DNA of 64,000 bases from Hydractinia symbiolongicarpus (Eukaryota; Cnidaria; Hydrozoa; Anthoathecata; Hydractiniidae): contig NC_079881.1 in assembly GCF_029227915.1 (NCBI RefSeq), positions 24,901,501 through 24,965,500 on the forward strand, in the 5' to 3' direction. Within the stretch, counting starts at the first letter, position 1, and each line of letters begins with the position of its first letter. The notes below the pieces were generated by a model. The model did no database searches and was not told the DNA's origin. It saw nothing but the letters and a program-made list of their open reading frames with translations. This document shows positions 39,342 through 52,706 of this stretch, in pieces. The position numbers and the translations under genes were made by a program.

Positions 39342-41770
39342 AATTTTTTAAAGTATTTTTTCACCACAAAAACGCATGAGACTTGTAGTTTTCAAAATTG
39401 ATTTCATTTTTGATGAGACGCTGAATAAAAGGAGTTTAATCGCCGGCAAACGAAAACACGCAATTTCCCGTAAATCCCGGACTCGGCCCGTATAGTCAAA
39501 AGTATACAAAGAAATTACCCAGGGAGTAAACTCATTTCCCGAACAATTCTTTAAATTATTTTTTCACCACTAAAACGCATGAGACTTGTAGTTTTCAAAA
39601 ATGATTTCATTTTTGATGAGACGATGAATAAAAGGAGTTTAATCGCCGGCAAACGAAAACCCGGGAGTTCCTGTAAATCCCGGGATTGACCCGTATAGTT
39701 GAATGTATACAAAGAAAGTAAACTGGGAGAAAACTCATTTCCCAAACGATTTTTTAAATTAATTTTTTACCACTAAAACGCATGAGACTTGTAGTTTTTA
39801 AAAATGATTTCATTTTTAATGAGACGCTGAATAAAAGGAGTTTAATCGCCGGCAAACGAAAACCCGCAATTTGCCGTAAATCCCGGACTCGGCCCGTATA
39901 GTCAAAAGTATACAAAGAAGGTACCCAGGGAGTAAACTCATTTCCCGCAGGATTCTTTAAATTATTTTTCACCACTAAAACGCATGAGACTTGTAGTTTT
40001 CAAAAATGATTTCGTTTTTTGATGAGACGCTGAATAAAAGGAGTTTAATCGCCGGCAAACGAAACCCGCGATTTCCCGTAAATCCCGGGCTTGGCCGTAT
40101 AGTCGAATGTATACAAAGAAAATACCCAGGGAGTAAACTCATTTCCCGAACGATTTTTTAAATTAATTTTTTACCACTAAAACGCATGAGACTTGTAGTT
40201 TTTAAAAATGATTTCGTTTTTGATGAGACGCTGAATAAAAGGAGCTTAATCGCAGGCAAAAGAAAACCCGCGATTTCCCGTAAATCCCGGGCTTGGCCAT
40301 ATAGTCGAATGTATACAAAGAAAGTAAACTGAGAGTAAACTCATTTCCCGAACAATTTTTTAAATTATTTTTTCACCACTAAAACGCATGAGACTTGTAG
40401 TTTTCAAAAATGATTTCATTTTTGATGAGACACTGAATAAAAGGAGTTTAATCGCCGGCAAACGAAAACCCGCAATTTCCCGTAAATCCCGGACTCGGCC
40501 CGTATAGTCAAAAGTTTACAAAGAAATTACCCAGGGAGTAAACTCATTTCCCGAACGATTCTTTAAATTATTTTTTCACCACTAAAACGCATGAGACTTG
40601 TAGTTTTCAAAAATGATTTCATTTTTGATGAGACGCTGAATAAAAGGAGTTTAATCGCCGGCAAACGAAATCCCGGGAGTTCCCGTAAATCCCGGGATTA
40701 ACCCGTATAGTTGAATGTATACAAAGAAAGTAAACTGGGAGAAAACTCATTTCCCGAACGATTTTTTAAATTAATTTTTTACCACTAAAACGCATGAGAC
40801 TTGTAGTTTTTAAAAACGATTTCATTCTTGATGAGACGCTGAATAAAAGGAGTTTAATCTCCGGCAAACAAAAACCCGCGATTTCCCGTAAATCCCGGAC
40901 TCGACCGTATAGTCAAAAGTATACAAAGAAAGTACCCAGGGAGTAAACTCATTTCCCGAAGGATTCTTTAAATTATTTTTCACCACTAAAACGCATGAGA
41001 CTTGTAGTTTTCAAAAATGATTTCATTTTTGATGAGACGCTGAATAAAAGGAGTTTAATCGCCGGCAAACGAAAACCCGCATTTTCCCGTAAATCCCGGT
41101 CTCGGCCGTATAGTCGAATGTATACAAAGAAAATACCCAGGGAGTAAACTCATTTCCCGAACGATTTTTTAAATTAATTTTTTACCACTAAAACGCATGA
41201 GACTTGTAGTTTTCAAAAATGATTTCGTTTTTGATGAGACGCTGAATAAAAGGAGCTTAATCGCCGGCAAAAGAAAACCCGCGATTTCCCGTAAATCCCG
41301 GGCTTGGCCATATAGTCGAATGTATACAAAGAAAGTAAACTGAGAGTAAACTCATTTCCCGAACAATTTTTTAAATTATTTTTTCACCACTAAAACGCAT
41401 GAGACTTGTAGTTTTCAAAAATGATTTCATTTTTGATGAGACACTGAATAAAAGGAGTTTAATCGCCGGCAAACGAAAACCCGCAATTTCCCGTAAATCC
41501 CGGACTCGGCCCGTATAGTCAAAAGTTTACAAAGAAATTACCCAGGGAGTAAACTCATTTCCCGAACGATTCTTTAAATTATTTTTTCACCACTAAAACG
41601 CATGAGACTTGTAGTTTTCAAAAATGATTTCATTTTTGATGAGACGCTGAATAAAAGGAGTTTAATCGCCGGCAAACGAAAACCCGGGAGTTCCCGTAAA
41701 TCCCGGGATTAACCCGTATAGTTGAATGTATACAAAGAAAGTAAACTGGGAGAAAACTCATTTCCCGAAC
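39342..41770. repeat. Twelve-monomer HOR G, copy 2 (2429 bp)
   Basis: Carries all diagnostics of 36913-39341 in the same order and spacing. Differences are few on reading: for example GAAATCCCGGGAG for GAAAACCCGGGAG at about 40669, and the last about 45 bp, where copy 1 has an AAAATACCC tail and copy 2 a GTAAACTGGG tail. That end difference marks the recombination junction. Confidence 0.87.
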
Positions 41771-42110
41771 GATTTTTTAAATTAATTTTCTACCACTAAA
41801 ACGCATGAGACTTGTAGTTTTTAAAAACGATTTCATTCTTGATGAGAAGCTGAATAAAAGGAGTTTAATCTCCGGCAAACAAAAACCCGCGATTTCCCGT
41901 AAATCCCGGACTCGACCGTATAGTCAAAAGTATACAAAGAAAGTACCCAGGGAGTAAACTCATTTCCCGAAGGATTCTTTAAATTATTTTTCACCACTAA
42001 AACGCATGAGACTTGTAGTTTTCAAAAATGATTTCATTTTTGATGAGACGCTGAATAAAAGGAGTTTAATCGCCGGCAAACGAAAACCCGCATTTTCCCG
42101 TAAATCCCGG
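40159..42110. repeat. Nested five-monomer units (about 1007 bp), two copies
   Basis: GGCCATATAGTCG, GAGACACTGAATAAAAG, GTTTACAAAGAAATT, CCCGGGATTAACCCG, CATTCTTGATGAG with GGCAAACAAAAACC, and TCCCGGTCTCGG recur about 1007 bp apart (about 40159-41165 and 41166-42110). The second unit ends where TCTCGGCCCGTAAAGTC replaces TCTCGGCCGTATAGTC. The same nesting is present, but cut short, in HOR G copy 1, so the five-mer amplification came before the 12-mer duplication. This entry deliberately overlaps copy 2. Confidence 0.78.
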
Positions 42111-42982
42111 TCTCGGCCCGTAAAGTCAAAAGTATACAAAGAAGGTACCCAGGGAGTAAACTCATTTCCCGAACGATTCTTTAAATTATTTTTTCACCAC
42201 TAAAACGCATGAGACTTGTAGTTTTTAAAAATGATTTCATTTTTGATGGGACGCTGAATAAAAGGAGTTTAATCGCCGGCAAACGAAAACCCGCGATTTC
42301 CCGTATATCCTGGAATCGGCCCGTATAGTCAAATGTATACAAAGGAAGGAAACTGGGAGTAAACTCATTTCCCGAACGATTTTTTAAATTAATTTTTTAC
42401 CACTAAAACGCATGAGATTTGTAGTTTTTAAAAACAATTTCATCCTTGATGAGACGCTGAATAAAAGGAGTTTAATCTCCGGCAAACGAAAACCCGCGAT
42501 TTCCCGTAAATCCCGGACTAGGCCGTATAGTCAAAAGTATACAAAGAAAGTACCCAGGGAGTAAACTCATTTCCCGAAGGATTCTTTAAATTATTTTTCA
42601 CCACTAAAACGCATGAGACTTGTAGTTTTCAAAAATGATTTCGTTTTTGATGAGACGCTGAATAAAAGGAGTTTAATCGCCGGCAAACGAAAACCCGCGA
42701 TTTCCCGTAAATCCCGGGCTTGGCCGTATAGTCGAATGTATACAAAGCAAATACCCAGGGAGTAAACTAATTTCCCGAACGATTTTTTAAATTAATTTTT
42801 TACCACTAAAACGCACGACACTTGTAGTTTTCAAAAATGATTTCGTTTTTGATGAGACGCGGAATAAAAGGAGCTTAATCGCCGGCAAACGAAAACCCGC
42901 GATTTCCCGTAAATCCCGGGCTTGGCCGTATAGTCAAATGTATACAAAGAAAGTAAACTGGGAGTAAACTCATTTCCCGATC
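41771..42982. repeat. Satellite block, six monomers, between 12-mers and dimers
   Basis: The left third continues the nested five-mer. The rest includes a GATGGGACGCTG monomer (about 42246), a CATCCTTGATGAG monomer with CCGGACTAGGCCG, a GATTTCGTTTTTG monomer, and an ACGCACGACAC monomer. No gene or foreign sequence was seen. Confidence 0.72.
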
Positions 42983-44200
42983 AATTTTTTAAATTATTTT
43001 TTCACCACTAAAACGCATGAGACTTGTAGTTTTCAAAAATGATTTCATTTTTGATGAGACGCTGAATAAAAGGAGTTTAATCGCCGGCAAACGAAAACCC
43101 GGGAGTTCCCGTAAATCCCAGGATTGACCAGTATAGTTGAATGTATACAAAGAAAGTAAACTGGGAGAAAACTCATTTCCCGAACGATTTTTTAAATCAA
43201 TTTTTTACCACTAAAACGCATGAGACTTGTAGTTTTTAAAAATGATTTCATTTTTGATGAGACGCTGAATAAAAGGAGTTTAATCGCCGGCAAACGAAAA
43301 CCCACAATTTCCCGTAAATCCCGGACTCGGCCCGTATAGTCAAAAGTATACAAAGAAGGTACCCAGGGCGTAAACTCATTTCCTGAACGATTCTTTAAAT
43401 TATTTTTTCACCACTAAAACGCATGAGACTTGTAGTTTTCAAAAATGATTTCATTTTTGATGAGACGCTGAATAAAAGGAGTTTAATCGCCGGCAAACGA
43501 AAACCCGGGAGTTCCCGTAAATCCCAGGATTGACCAGTATAGTTGAATGTATACAAAGAAAGTAAACTGGGAGAAAACTCATTTCCCGAACGATTTTTTA
43601 AATCAATTTTTTACCACTAAAACGCATGAGACTTGTAGTTTTTAAAAATGATTTCATTTTTGATGAGACGCTGAATAAAAGGAGTTTAATCGCCGGCAAA
43701 CGAAAACCCACAATTTCCCGTAAATCCCGGACTCGGCCCGTATAGTCAAAAGTATACAAAGAAGGTACCCAGGGCGTAAACTCATTTCCTGAACGATTCT
43801 TTAAATTATTTTTTCACCACTAAAACGCATGAGACTTGTAGTTTTCAAAAATGATTTCATTTTTGATGAGACGCTGAATAAAAGGAGTTTAATCGCCGGC
43901 AAACGAAAACCCGGGAGTTCCCGTAAATCCCGGGATTGACCCGTATAGTTGAATGTATACAAAGAAAGTAAACTGGGAGAAAACTCATTTCCCGAACGAT
44001 TTTTTAAATTAATTTTTTACCACTAAAACGCATGAGACTTGTAGTTTTTAAAAATGATTTCATTTTTGATGAGACGCTGAATAAAAGGAGTTTAATCGCC
44101 GGCAAACGAAAACCCACAATTTCCCGTAAATCCCGGACTCGGCCCGTATAGTCAAAAGTATACAAAGAAGGTACCCAGGGAGTAAACTCAATTCCTGAAC
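42983..44200. repeat. Three tandem dimers (406 bp each)
   Basis: A CCCGGGAGTT monomer alternates with a CCCACAATTT monomer, three times (starts 42983, 43389, 43795). The first two dimers share CCCAGGATTGACCAG and CCCAGGGCGTAAAC, which the third lacks, so the first two are the most recent duplicates. Confidence 0.87.
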
Positions 44201-45412
44201 GATTCTTTAAATTATTTTTTCACCACTAAAACGCATGAGACTTGTAGTTTTTAAAAACGATTTCATTCTTGATGAGACGCTGAATAAAAGGAGTTTAATC
44301 TCCGGCGAACGAAAACCCGCGATTTCCCGTAAATCCCGGACTCGACCGTCTGGTCAAAAGTATACAAAGAAAGTACCCAGGGAGTAAACTCATTTCCCGA
44401 AGGATTCTTTAAATTATTTTTCACCATTAAAACGCATGAGACTTGTAGTTTTCAAAAATGATTTCATTTTTGATGCGACGCTGAATAAAAGGAGTTTAAT
44501 CGCCGGCAAACGAAAACCCGCATTTTCCCGTAAATCCCGGACTCGGTCCGTATAGTCAAAAGTATACAAAGAAGGTACCCAGGGAGTAAACTCAATTCCC
44601 GAACGATTCTTTAAATTATTTTTTCACCACTAAAACGCATGAGACTTGTAGTTTTTAAAAATGATTTCATTTTTGATGAGACGCTGAATAAAAGGAGTTT
44701 AATCGCCGGCAAACGAAAACCCGCGATTTCCCGTATATCCTGGAATCGGCCCGTATAGTCAAATGTATACAAAGGAAGTAAACTGGGAGCAAACTCATTT
44801 CCCGAACGATTTTTTAAATTAATTTTTTACCACTAAAACGCATGAGACTTGTAGTTTTTAAAAACGATTTCATCCTTGATAAGACGCTGAATAAAAGAGT
44901 TTAATCTCCGGCAAACAAAAACCCCCGATTTCCCGTAAATCCCGGACTCGGCCGTATAATCAAAAGTATACAAAGAAAGTACCCAGGGGGTAAACTCATT
45001 TCCCGAAGGATTCTTTAAATTATTTTTCACCACTAAAACGCATGAGACTTGTAGTTTTCAAAAATGATTTCGTTTTTGATGAGACGCTGAATAAAAGGAG
45101 TTTAATCGCCGGCAAACGAAAACCCGCGATTTCCCGTAAATCCCGGTCTTGGCCGTATAGTCGAATGTATACAAAGAAAATACCCAGGGAGTAAACTCAT
45201 TTCCCGAACAATTTTTTAAATTATTTTTTCACCACTAAAACGCATGAGACTTGTAGTTTTCAAAAATGATTTCATTTTTGATGAGACGCTGAATAAAAGG
45301 AGTTTAATCGCCGGCAAACGAAAACCCGGGAGTTGCCGTAAATCCCAGGATTGACCCGTATAGTTGAATGTATACAAAGAAAGTAAACTGGGAGAAAACT
45401 CATTTCCCGAAC
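44201..45412. repeat. Satellite block, six monomers, resembling HOR F
   Basis: Begins with a CGACCGTCTGGTC monomer (marker at about 44344), followed by a GATGCGACGCTG monomer, a CCTGGAATCGG monomer and a CATCCTTGATAAG monomer. The first two are in the order of HOR F, about 8093 bp after its copy 2. It is another, more divergent, instance of the same string. Confidence 0.72.
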
Positions 45413-47435
45413 GATTTTTTAAATTAATTTTTTACCACTAAAACGCATAAGACTTGTAGTTTTTAAAAACGATTTCATCCTTGATGAGACGCTGAATAAA
45501 AGAGTTTAATCTCCGGCAACCGAAAACCCGCGATTTCCCGTAAATCCCGGACTCGGCCGTATAGTCAAAAGTATACAAAGAAAGTACCCAGGGGGTAAAC
45601 TCATTTCCCGAAGGATTCTTTAAATTATTTTTCACCACTAAAACGCATGAGACTTGTAGTTTTCAAAAATGATTTCGTTTTTGATGAGACGCTGAATAAA
45701 AGGAGTTTAATCGCCGGCAAACGAAAACCCGCGATTTCCCGTAAATCCCGGGCTTGGCCGTATAGTCGAATGTATACAAAGAAAATACCCAGGGAGTAAA
45801 CTCATTTCCCGAACAATTTTTTAAATTATTTTTTCACCACTAAAACGCATGAGACTTGTAGTTTTCAAAAATGATTTCATTTTTGATGAGACGCTGAATA
45901 AAAGGAGTTTAATCGCCGGCAAACGAAAACCCGCAATTTCCCGTAAATCCCGGACTCGGCCGGTATAGTCAAAAGTATACAAAGAAATTACCCAGGGAGT
46001 AAACTCATCTCCCGAACAATTCTTTAAATTATTTTTTCACCACTAAAACGCATGAGACTTGTGGTTTTCAAAAATGATTTCATTTTTGATGAGACGCTGA
46101 ATAAAAGGAGTTTAATCGCCGGCAAACGAAAACCGGGAGTTCCCGTAAATCCCAGGATTGACCCGTATAGTTGAATGTATACAAAGAAAGTAAACTGGGA
46201 GAAAACTCATTTCCCGAACGATTTTTTAAATTAATTTTTTACCACTAAAACGCATGAGACTTGTAGTTTTTAAAAATGATTTCATTTTTGATGAGACGCT
46301 GAATAAAAGGAGTTTAATCGCCGGCAAACGAAAACCCACAATTTCCCGTAAATCCCGGACTCGGCCCGTATAGTCAAAAGTATACAAAGAAGGTACCCAG
46401 GGAGTAAACTCATTTCCTGAACGATTCTTTAAATTATTTTTTCACCACTAAAACGCATGAGACTTGTAGTTTTCAAAAATGATTTCATTTTTGATGAGAC
46501 GCTGAATAAAAGGAGTTTAATCGCCGGCAAACGAAAACCCGGGAGTTCCCGTAAATCCCGGGATTGACCCGTATAGTTGAATGTATACAAAGAAAGTAAA
46601 CTGGGAGAAAACTCATTTCCCGAACGATTTTTTAAATTAATTTTTTACCACTAAAACGCATGAGACTTGTAGTTTTTAAAAACGATTTCATTCTTGATGA
46701 GACGCTGAATAAAAGGAGTTTAATCTCCGGCAAACGAAAACCCGCGATTTCCCGTAAATCCCGGACTCGACCGTCTGGTCAAAAGTATACAAAGAAAGTA
46801 CCCAGGAATAAACTCATTTCCCGAAGGATTCTTTAAATTATTTTTTCACCACTAAAACGCATGAGACTTGTAGTTTTCAAAAATGATTTCATTTTTGATG
46901 AGACGCTGAATAAAAGGAGTTTAATCGCCGGCAAACGAAAACCCGGGAGTTCCCGTAAATCCCAGGATTGACCCGTATAGTTGAATGTATACAAAGAAAG
47001 TAAACTTGGAGAAAACTCATTTCTCGAACGATTTTTTAAATTAATTTTTTACCACTAAAACGCATGAGACTTGTAGTTTTCAAAAATGATTTCATTTTTG
47101 ATGAGACGCTGAATAAAAGGAGTTTAATCGCCGGCAAACGAAAACCCGGGAGTTCCCGTAAATCCCGGGATTGACCCGTATAGTTGAATGTATACAAAGA
47201 AAGTAAACTGGGAGAAAACTCATTTCCCGAACGATTTTTTAAATTAATTTTTTACCACTAAAACGCATGAGACTTGTAGTTTTTAAAAATGATTTCATTT
47301 TTGATGAGACGCTGAATAAAAGGAGTTTAATCGCCGGCAAACGAAAACCCACAATTTCCCGTAAATCCCGGACTCGGCCCGTATAGTCAAAAGTATACAA
47401 AGAAGGTACCCAGGGAGTAAACTCATTTCCTGAAC
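45413..47435. repeat. Ten-monomer block H, copy 1 (2023 bp)
   Basis: Matches 49263-51286 with an offset of about 3850 bp. Markers: AAAAGAGTTTAATCTCCGGC with AACCGAAAACC; GGGGGTAAACTC; GAACAATTTTTT; CGACCGTCTGGTC followed by CCAGGAATAAACTC; then CCCGGGAGTT and CCCACAATTT monomers. Copy 1 lacks three C in AAAACCGGGAG (about 46130). Confidence 0.84.
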
Positions 47436-48247
47436 GATTCTTTAAATTATTTTTTCACCACTAAAACGCATGAGACTTGTAGTTTTCAAAAATGATTTCA
47501 TTTTTGATGAGACGCTGAATAAAAGGAGTTTAATCGCCGGCAAACGAAAACCCGGGAGTTCCCGTAAATCCCGGGATTGACCCGTATAGTTGAATGTATA
47601 CAAAGAAAGTAAACTGGGAGAAAACTCATTTCCCGAACGATTTTTTAAATTAATTTTTTACCACTAAAACGCATGAGACTTGTAGTTTTTAAAAATGATT
47701 TCATTTTTGATGAGACGCTGAATAAAAGGAGTTTAATCGCCGGCAAACGAAAACCCACAATTTCCCGTAAATCCCGGACTCGGCCCGTATAGTCAAAAGT
47801 ATACAAAGAAGGTACCCAGGGAGTAAACTCATTTCCTTAACGATTCTTTAAATTATTTTTTCACCACTAAAACGCATGAGACTTGTAGTTTTCAAAAATG
47901 ATTTCATTTTTGATGAGACGCTGAATAAAAGGAGTTTAATCGCCGGCAAACGAAAACCCGGGATTTCCCGTTAATCCCGGGATTGACCCGTATAGTTGAA
48001 TGTATACACAGAAAGTAAACTGGGAGAAAACTCATTTCCCGAACGATTTTTTGAATTAATTTTTTACCACTAAAACGCATGAGACTTGTAGTTTTTAAAA
48101 ATGATTTCATTTTTGATGAGACGCTGAATAAAAGCAGTTTAATCGCCGGCAAACGAAAACCCACAATTTCCCGTAAATCCCCGACTCGGCCCGTATAGTC
48201 AAAAGTATACAAAGAAGGTACCCAGGGAGTAAACTCATTTCCTGAAC
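47030..48247. repeat. Three further tandem dimers (406 bp each)
   Basis: CCCGGGA-type and CCCACAATTT-type monomers alternate with starts at 47030, 47436 and 47842. The third dimer has drifted (CCCGGGATTTCCCGTTAATC; GTATACACAG; TTTTTTGAATTAATT). The first dimer overlaps the end of block H copy 1, so block H ends inside this dimer run. Confidence 0.85.
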
Positions 48248-48653
48248 GATTCTTTAAATTATTTTTTCACCATTAAAACGCATGAGACTTGTAGTTTTCA
48301 AAAATGATTTCATTTTTGATGCGACGCTGAATAAAAGGAGTTTAATCGCCGGCAAACGAAAACCCGCATTTTCCCGTAAATCCCGGACTCCGCCCGTATA
48401 GTCAAAAGTATACAAAGAAGGTACCCAGGGAGTAAACTCATTTCCCGAACGATTCTTTAAATTATTTTTTCACCACTAAAACGCATGAGACTTGTAGTTT
48501 TTAAAAATGATTTCATTTTTGATGAGACGCTGAATAAAAGGAGTTTAATCGCCGGCAAACGGAAACCCGCGATTTCCCGTATATCCTGGAATCGGCCCGT
48601 ATAGTCAAATGTATACAAAGGAAGTAAACTGGGAGTAAACTCATTTCCCGAAC
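48045..48653. repeat. Trimer HOR I, copy 1 (609 bp)
   Basis: Three monomers: CCCACAATTT; GATGCGACGCTG with CGGACTCCGCCCG; and GGCAAACGGAAACC with CCTGGAATCGG and CAAAGGAAGT. The same three follow at 48654-49262. The first monomer also belongs to the preceding dimer run. Confidence 0.86.
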
Positions 48654-49262
48654 GATTTTTTAAATTAATTTTTTACCACTAAAACGCATGAGACTTGTAG
48701 TTTTTAAAAATGATTTCATTTTTGATGAGACGCTGAATAAAAGGAGTTTAATCGCCGGCAAACGAAAACCCACAATTTCCCGTAAATCCCAGACTCGGCC
48801 CGTATAGTCAAAAGTATACAAAGAAGGTACCCAGGGAGTAAACTCATTTCCTGAACGATTCTTTAAATTATTTTTTCACCATTAAAACGCATGAGACTTG
48901 TAGTTTTCAAAAATGATTTCATTTTTGATGCGACGCTGAATAAAAGGAGTTTAATCGCCGGCAAACGAAAACCCGCATTTTCCCGTAAATCCCGGACTCC
49001 GCCCGTATAGTCAAAAGTATACAAAGAAGGTACCCAGGGAGTAAACTCATTTCCCGAACGATTCTTTAAATTATTTTTTCACCACTAAAACGCATGAGAC
49101 TTGTAGTTTTTAAAAATGATTTCATTTTTGATGAGACGCTGAATAAAAGGAGTTTAATCGCCGGCAAACGGAAACCCGCGATTTCCCGTATATCCTGGAA
49201 TCGGCCCGTATAGTCAAATGTATACAAAGGAAGTAAACTGGGAGTAAACTCATTTCCCGAAC
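48654..49262. repeat. Trimer HOR I, copy 2 (609 bp)
   Basis: Exact-length tandem copy of 48045-48653, sharing the private CGGACTCCGCCCG and GGCAAACGGAAACC variants, which I did not see elsewhere. Because 609 is a multiple of three, frames repeat here, yet no long open frame results. Confidence 0.86.
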
Positions 49263-51286
49263 GATTTTTTAAATTAATTTTTTACCACTAAAACGCATGA
49301 GACTTGTAGTTTTTAAAAACGATTTCATCCTTGATGAGACGCTGAATAAAAGAGTTTAATCTCCGGCAACCGAAAACCCGCGATTTCCCGTAAATCCCGG
49401 ACTCGGCCGTATAGTCAAAAGTATACAAAGAAAGTACCCAGGGGGTAAACTCATTTCCCGAAGGATTCTTTAAATTATTTTTCACCACTAAAACGCATGA
49501 GACTTGTAGTTTTCAAAAATGATTTCGTTTTTGATGAGACGCTGAATAAAAGGAGTTTAATCGCCGGCAAACGAAAACCCGCGATTTCCCGTAAATCCCG
49601 GGCTTGGCCGTATAGTCGAATGTATACAAAGAAAATACCCAGGGAGTAAACTCATTTGCCGAACAATTTTTTAAATTATTTTTTCACCACTAAAACGCAT
49701 GAGACTTGTAGTTTTCAAAAATGATTTCATTTTTGATGAGACGCTTAATAAAAGGAGTTTAATCGCCGGCAAACGAAAACCCGCAATTTCCCGTAAATCC
49801 CGGACTCGGCCCGTATAGTCAAAAGTATACAAAGAAATTACCCAGGGAGTAAACTCATTTCCCGAACACTTCTTTAAATTATTTTTTCACCACTAAAACG
49901 CATGAGACTTGTAGTTTTCAAAAATGATTTCATTTTTGATGAGACGCTGAATAAAAGGAGTTTAATCGCCGGCAAACGAAAACCCGGGAGTTCCCGTAAA
50001 TCCCGGGATTGACCCGTATAGTTGAATGTATACAAAGAAAGTAAACTGGGAGAAAACTCATTTCCCGAACGATTTTTTAAATTAATTTTTTACCACTAAA
50101 ACGCATGAGACTTGTAGTTTTTAAAAATGATTTCATTTTTGATGAGACGCTGAATAAAAGGAGTTTAATCGCCGGCAAACGAAAACCCACAATTTCCTGT
50201 AAATCCCGGACTCGGAACGTATAGTCAAAAGAATACAAAGAAGGTACCCAGGGAGTAAACTCATTTCCTGAACGATTCTTTAAATTATTTTTTCACCACT
50301 AAAACGCATGAGACTTGTAGTTTTCAAAAATGATTTCATTTTTGATGAGACGCTGAATAAAAGGAGTTTAATCGCCGGCAAACGAAAACCCGGGAGTTCC
50401 CGTAAATCCCGGGATTGACCCGTATAGTTGAATGTATACAAAGAAAGTAAACTGGGAGAAAACTCATTTCCCGAACGATTTTTTAAATTAATTTTTTACC
50501 ACTAAAACGCATGAGACTTGTAGTTTTTAAAAACGATTTCATTCCTGATGAGACGCTGAATAAAAGGAGTTTAATCTCCGGCAAACGAAAACCCGCGATT
50601 TCCCGTAAATCCCGGACTCGACCGTCTGGTCAAAAGTATACAAAGGAAGTACCCAGGAATAAACTCATTTCCCGAAGGATTCTTTACATTATTTTTTCAC
50701 CACTAAAACGCATGAGACTTGTAGTTTTCAAAAATGATTTCATTTTTGATGAGACGCTGAATAAAAGGAGTTTAATCGCCGGCAAACCAAAACCCGGGAG
50801 TTCCCGTAAATCCCGGGATTGACCCGTATAGTTGAATGTATACAAAGAAAGTAAACTGGGAGAAGACTCATTTCCCGAACGATTTTTTAAATTAATTTTT
50901 TACCACTAAAACGCATGAGACTTGTAGTTTTCAAAAATGATTTCATTTTTGATGAGACGCTGAATAAAAGGAGTTTAATCGCCGGCAAACGAAAACCCGG
51001 GAGTTCCCGTAAATCCCGGGATTGACCCGTATAGTTGAATGTATACAAAGAAAGTAAACTGGGAGAAAACTCATTTCCCGAACGATTTTTTAAATTAATT
51101 TTTTACCACTAAAACGCATGAGACTTGTAGTTTTTAAAAATGATTTCATCTTTGATGAGACGCTGAATAAAAGGAGTTTAATCGCCGGCAAACGAAAACC
51201 CACAATTTCCCGTAAATCCCGGATTCGGCCCGTATAGTCAAAAGTATACAAAGAAGGTACCCAGGGAGTAAACTCATTTCCTGAAC
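49263..51286. repeat. Ten-monomer block H, copy 2 (2024 bp)
   Basis: Second copy of 45413-47435. Its right 1.2 kb is also the left part of the 13-mer unit starting at 50071, so this stretch exists three times in the window (about 46.2-47.4, 50.1-51.3 and 52.7-53.9 kb). The CATTCCTGATGAG and CAAAGGAAGTACCC changes are shared by the second and third but not by the first, giving the order of events. Confidence 0.83.
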
Positions 51287-52706
51287 GATTCTTTAAATTA
51301 TTTTTTCACCACTAAAACGCATGAGACTTGTAGTTTTCAAAAATGATTTCATTTTTGATGCGACGCTGAATAAAAGGAGTTTAATCGCCGGCAAACGAAA
51401 ACCCGCAATTTCCCGTAAATCCTGGACTCGTCCCGTATAGTCAAAAGTATACAAAGTAGGTACCCAGGGAGTAAACTCATTTCCCGAACGATTCTTTAAA
51501 TTATTTTTTCACCACTAAAACGCATGAGACTTGTAGTTTTCAAAAATGATTTCATTTTTGATGAGACGCTGAATAAAAGGAGTTTAATCGCCGGCAAACG
51601 AAAACCCGCGATTTCCCGTATATCCTGGAATCGGCCCGTATAGTCAAATGTATACAAAGAAAGTAAACTAGGAGTAAACTCGTTTCCCGAACGATTTTTT
51701 AAATTAATTTTTTACCACTTAAACGCATGAGACTTGTAGTTTTTAAAAATGATTTCATTTTTGATGAGACGCTGAATAAAAGGAGTTTAATCGCCGGCAA
51801 ACGAAAACCCGCAATTTCCCGTAAATCCCGGACTCGGAACGTATAGTCAAAAGTATACAAAGAAGGTACCCAGGGAGTAAACTCATTTCCCGAACGATTC
51901 TTTAAATTATTTTTTCACCACTAAAACGCATGAGACTTGTAGTTTTCAAAAATGATTTCATTTTTGATGAGACACTGAATAAAAGGAGTTTAATCGCCGG
52001 CAAACGAAAACCCGCAATTTCCCGTAAATCCTGGACTCGGCCCGTATAGTCAAAAGTATACAAAGAAGGTACCCAGGGATTAAACTCATTTCCCGAACGA
52101 TTCTTTAAATTATTTTTTCACCACTAAAACGCATGAGACTTGTAGTTTTCAAAAATGATTTCATTTTTGATGAGACGCTGAATAAAAGGAGTTTAATCGC
52201 CGGCAAACGAAAACCCGCGATTCCCCGTATATCCTGGAATCGGCCCGTATAGTCAAATGTATACAAAGAAAGTAAACTGGGAGTAAACTCATCTCCCGAA
52301 CGATTTTTTAAATTAATTTTTTACCACTAAAACGCATGAGACTTGTAGTTTTCAAAAATGATTTCATTTTTGATGAGACGCTGAATAAAAGGATTTTAAA
52401 CGCCGGCAAACGAAAACCCGCGATTTCCCGTAAATCCCGGGCTTGGCCGTATAGTCGAATGTATACAAAGAAAGTAAACTGGGAGTAAACTCATTTCCCG
52501 AACAATTTTTTAAATTATTTTTTCACCACTAAAACGCATGAGACTTGAAGTTTTCAAAAATGATTTCATTTTTGATGAGACGCTGAATAAAAGGAGTTTA
52601 ATCGCCGGCAAACGAAAACCCGGGAGTTCCCGTAAATCCCGGGATTGACCCGTATAGTTGAATGTATACAAAGAAAGTAAACTGGGAGAAAACTCATTTC
52701 CCGAAC
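50071..52706. repeat. Thirteen-monomer HOR J, copy 1 (2636 bp)
   Basis: Thirteen monomers repeated in full at 52707-55341. Markers in order: GACTCGGAACGTATAG with CAAAAGAATAC; CATTCCTGATGAG; GGAGAAGACTC; TTTCATCTTTGATG; CCGGATTCGG; CTCGTCCCGTATAG with AAAGTAGG; CACTTAAACGC; GAGACACTG with CCAGGGATTAAAC; CGATTCCCCGTATATCC; AAGGATTTTAAACGCC; and ACTTGAAGTTTTC. Only isolated base differences were found on reading. This is one of the clearest recent duplications in the window. Confidence 0.92.
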
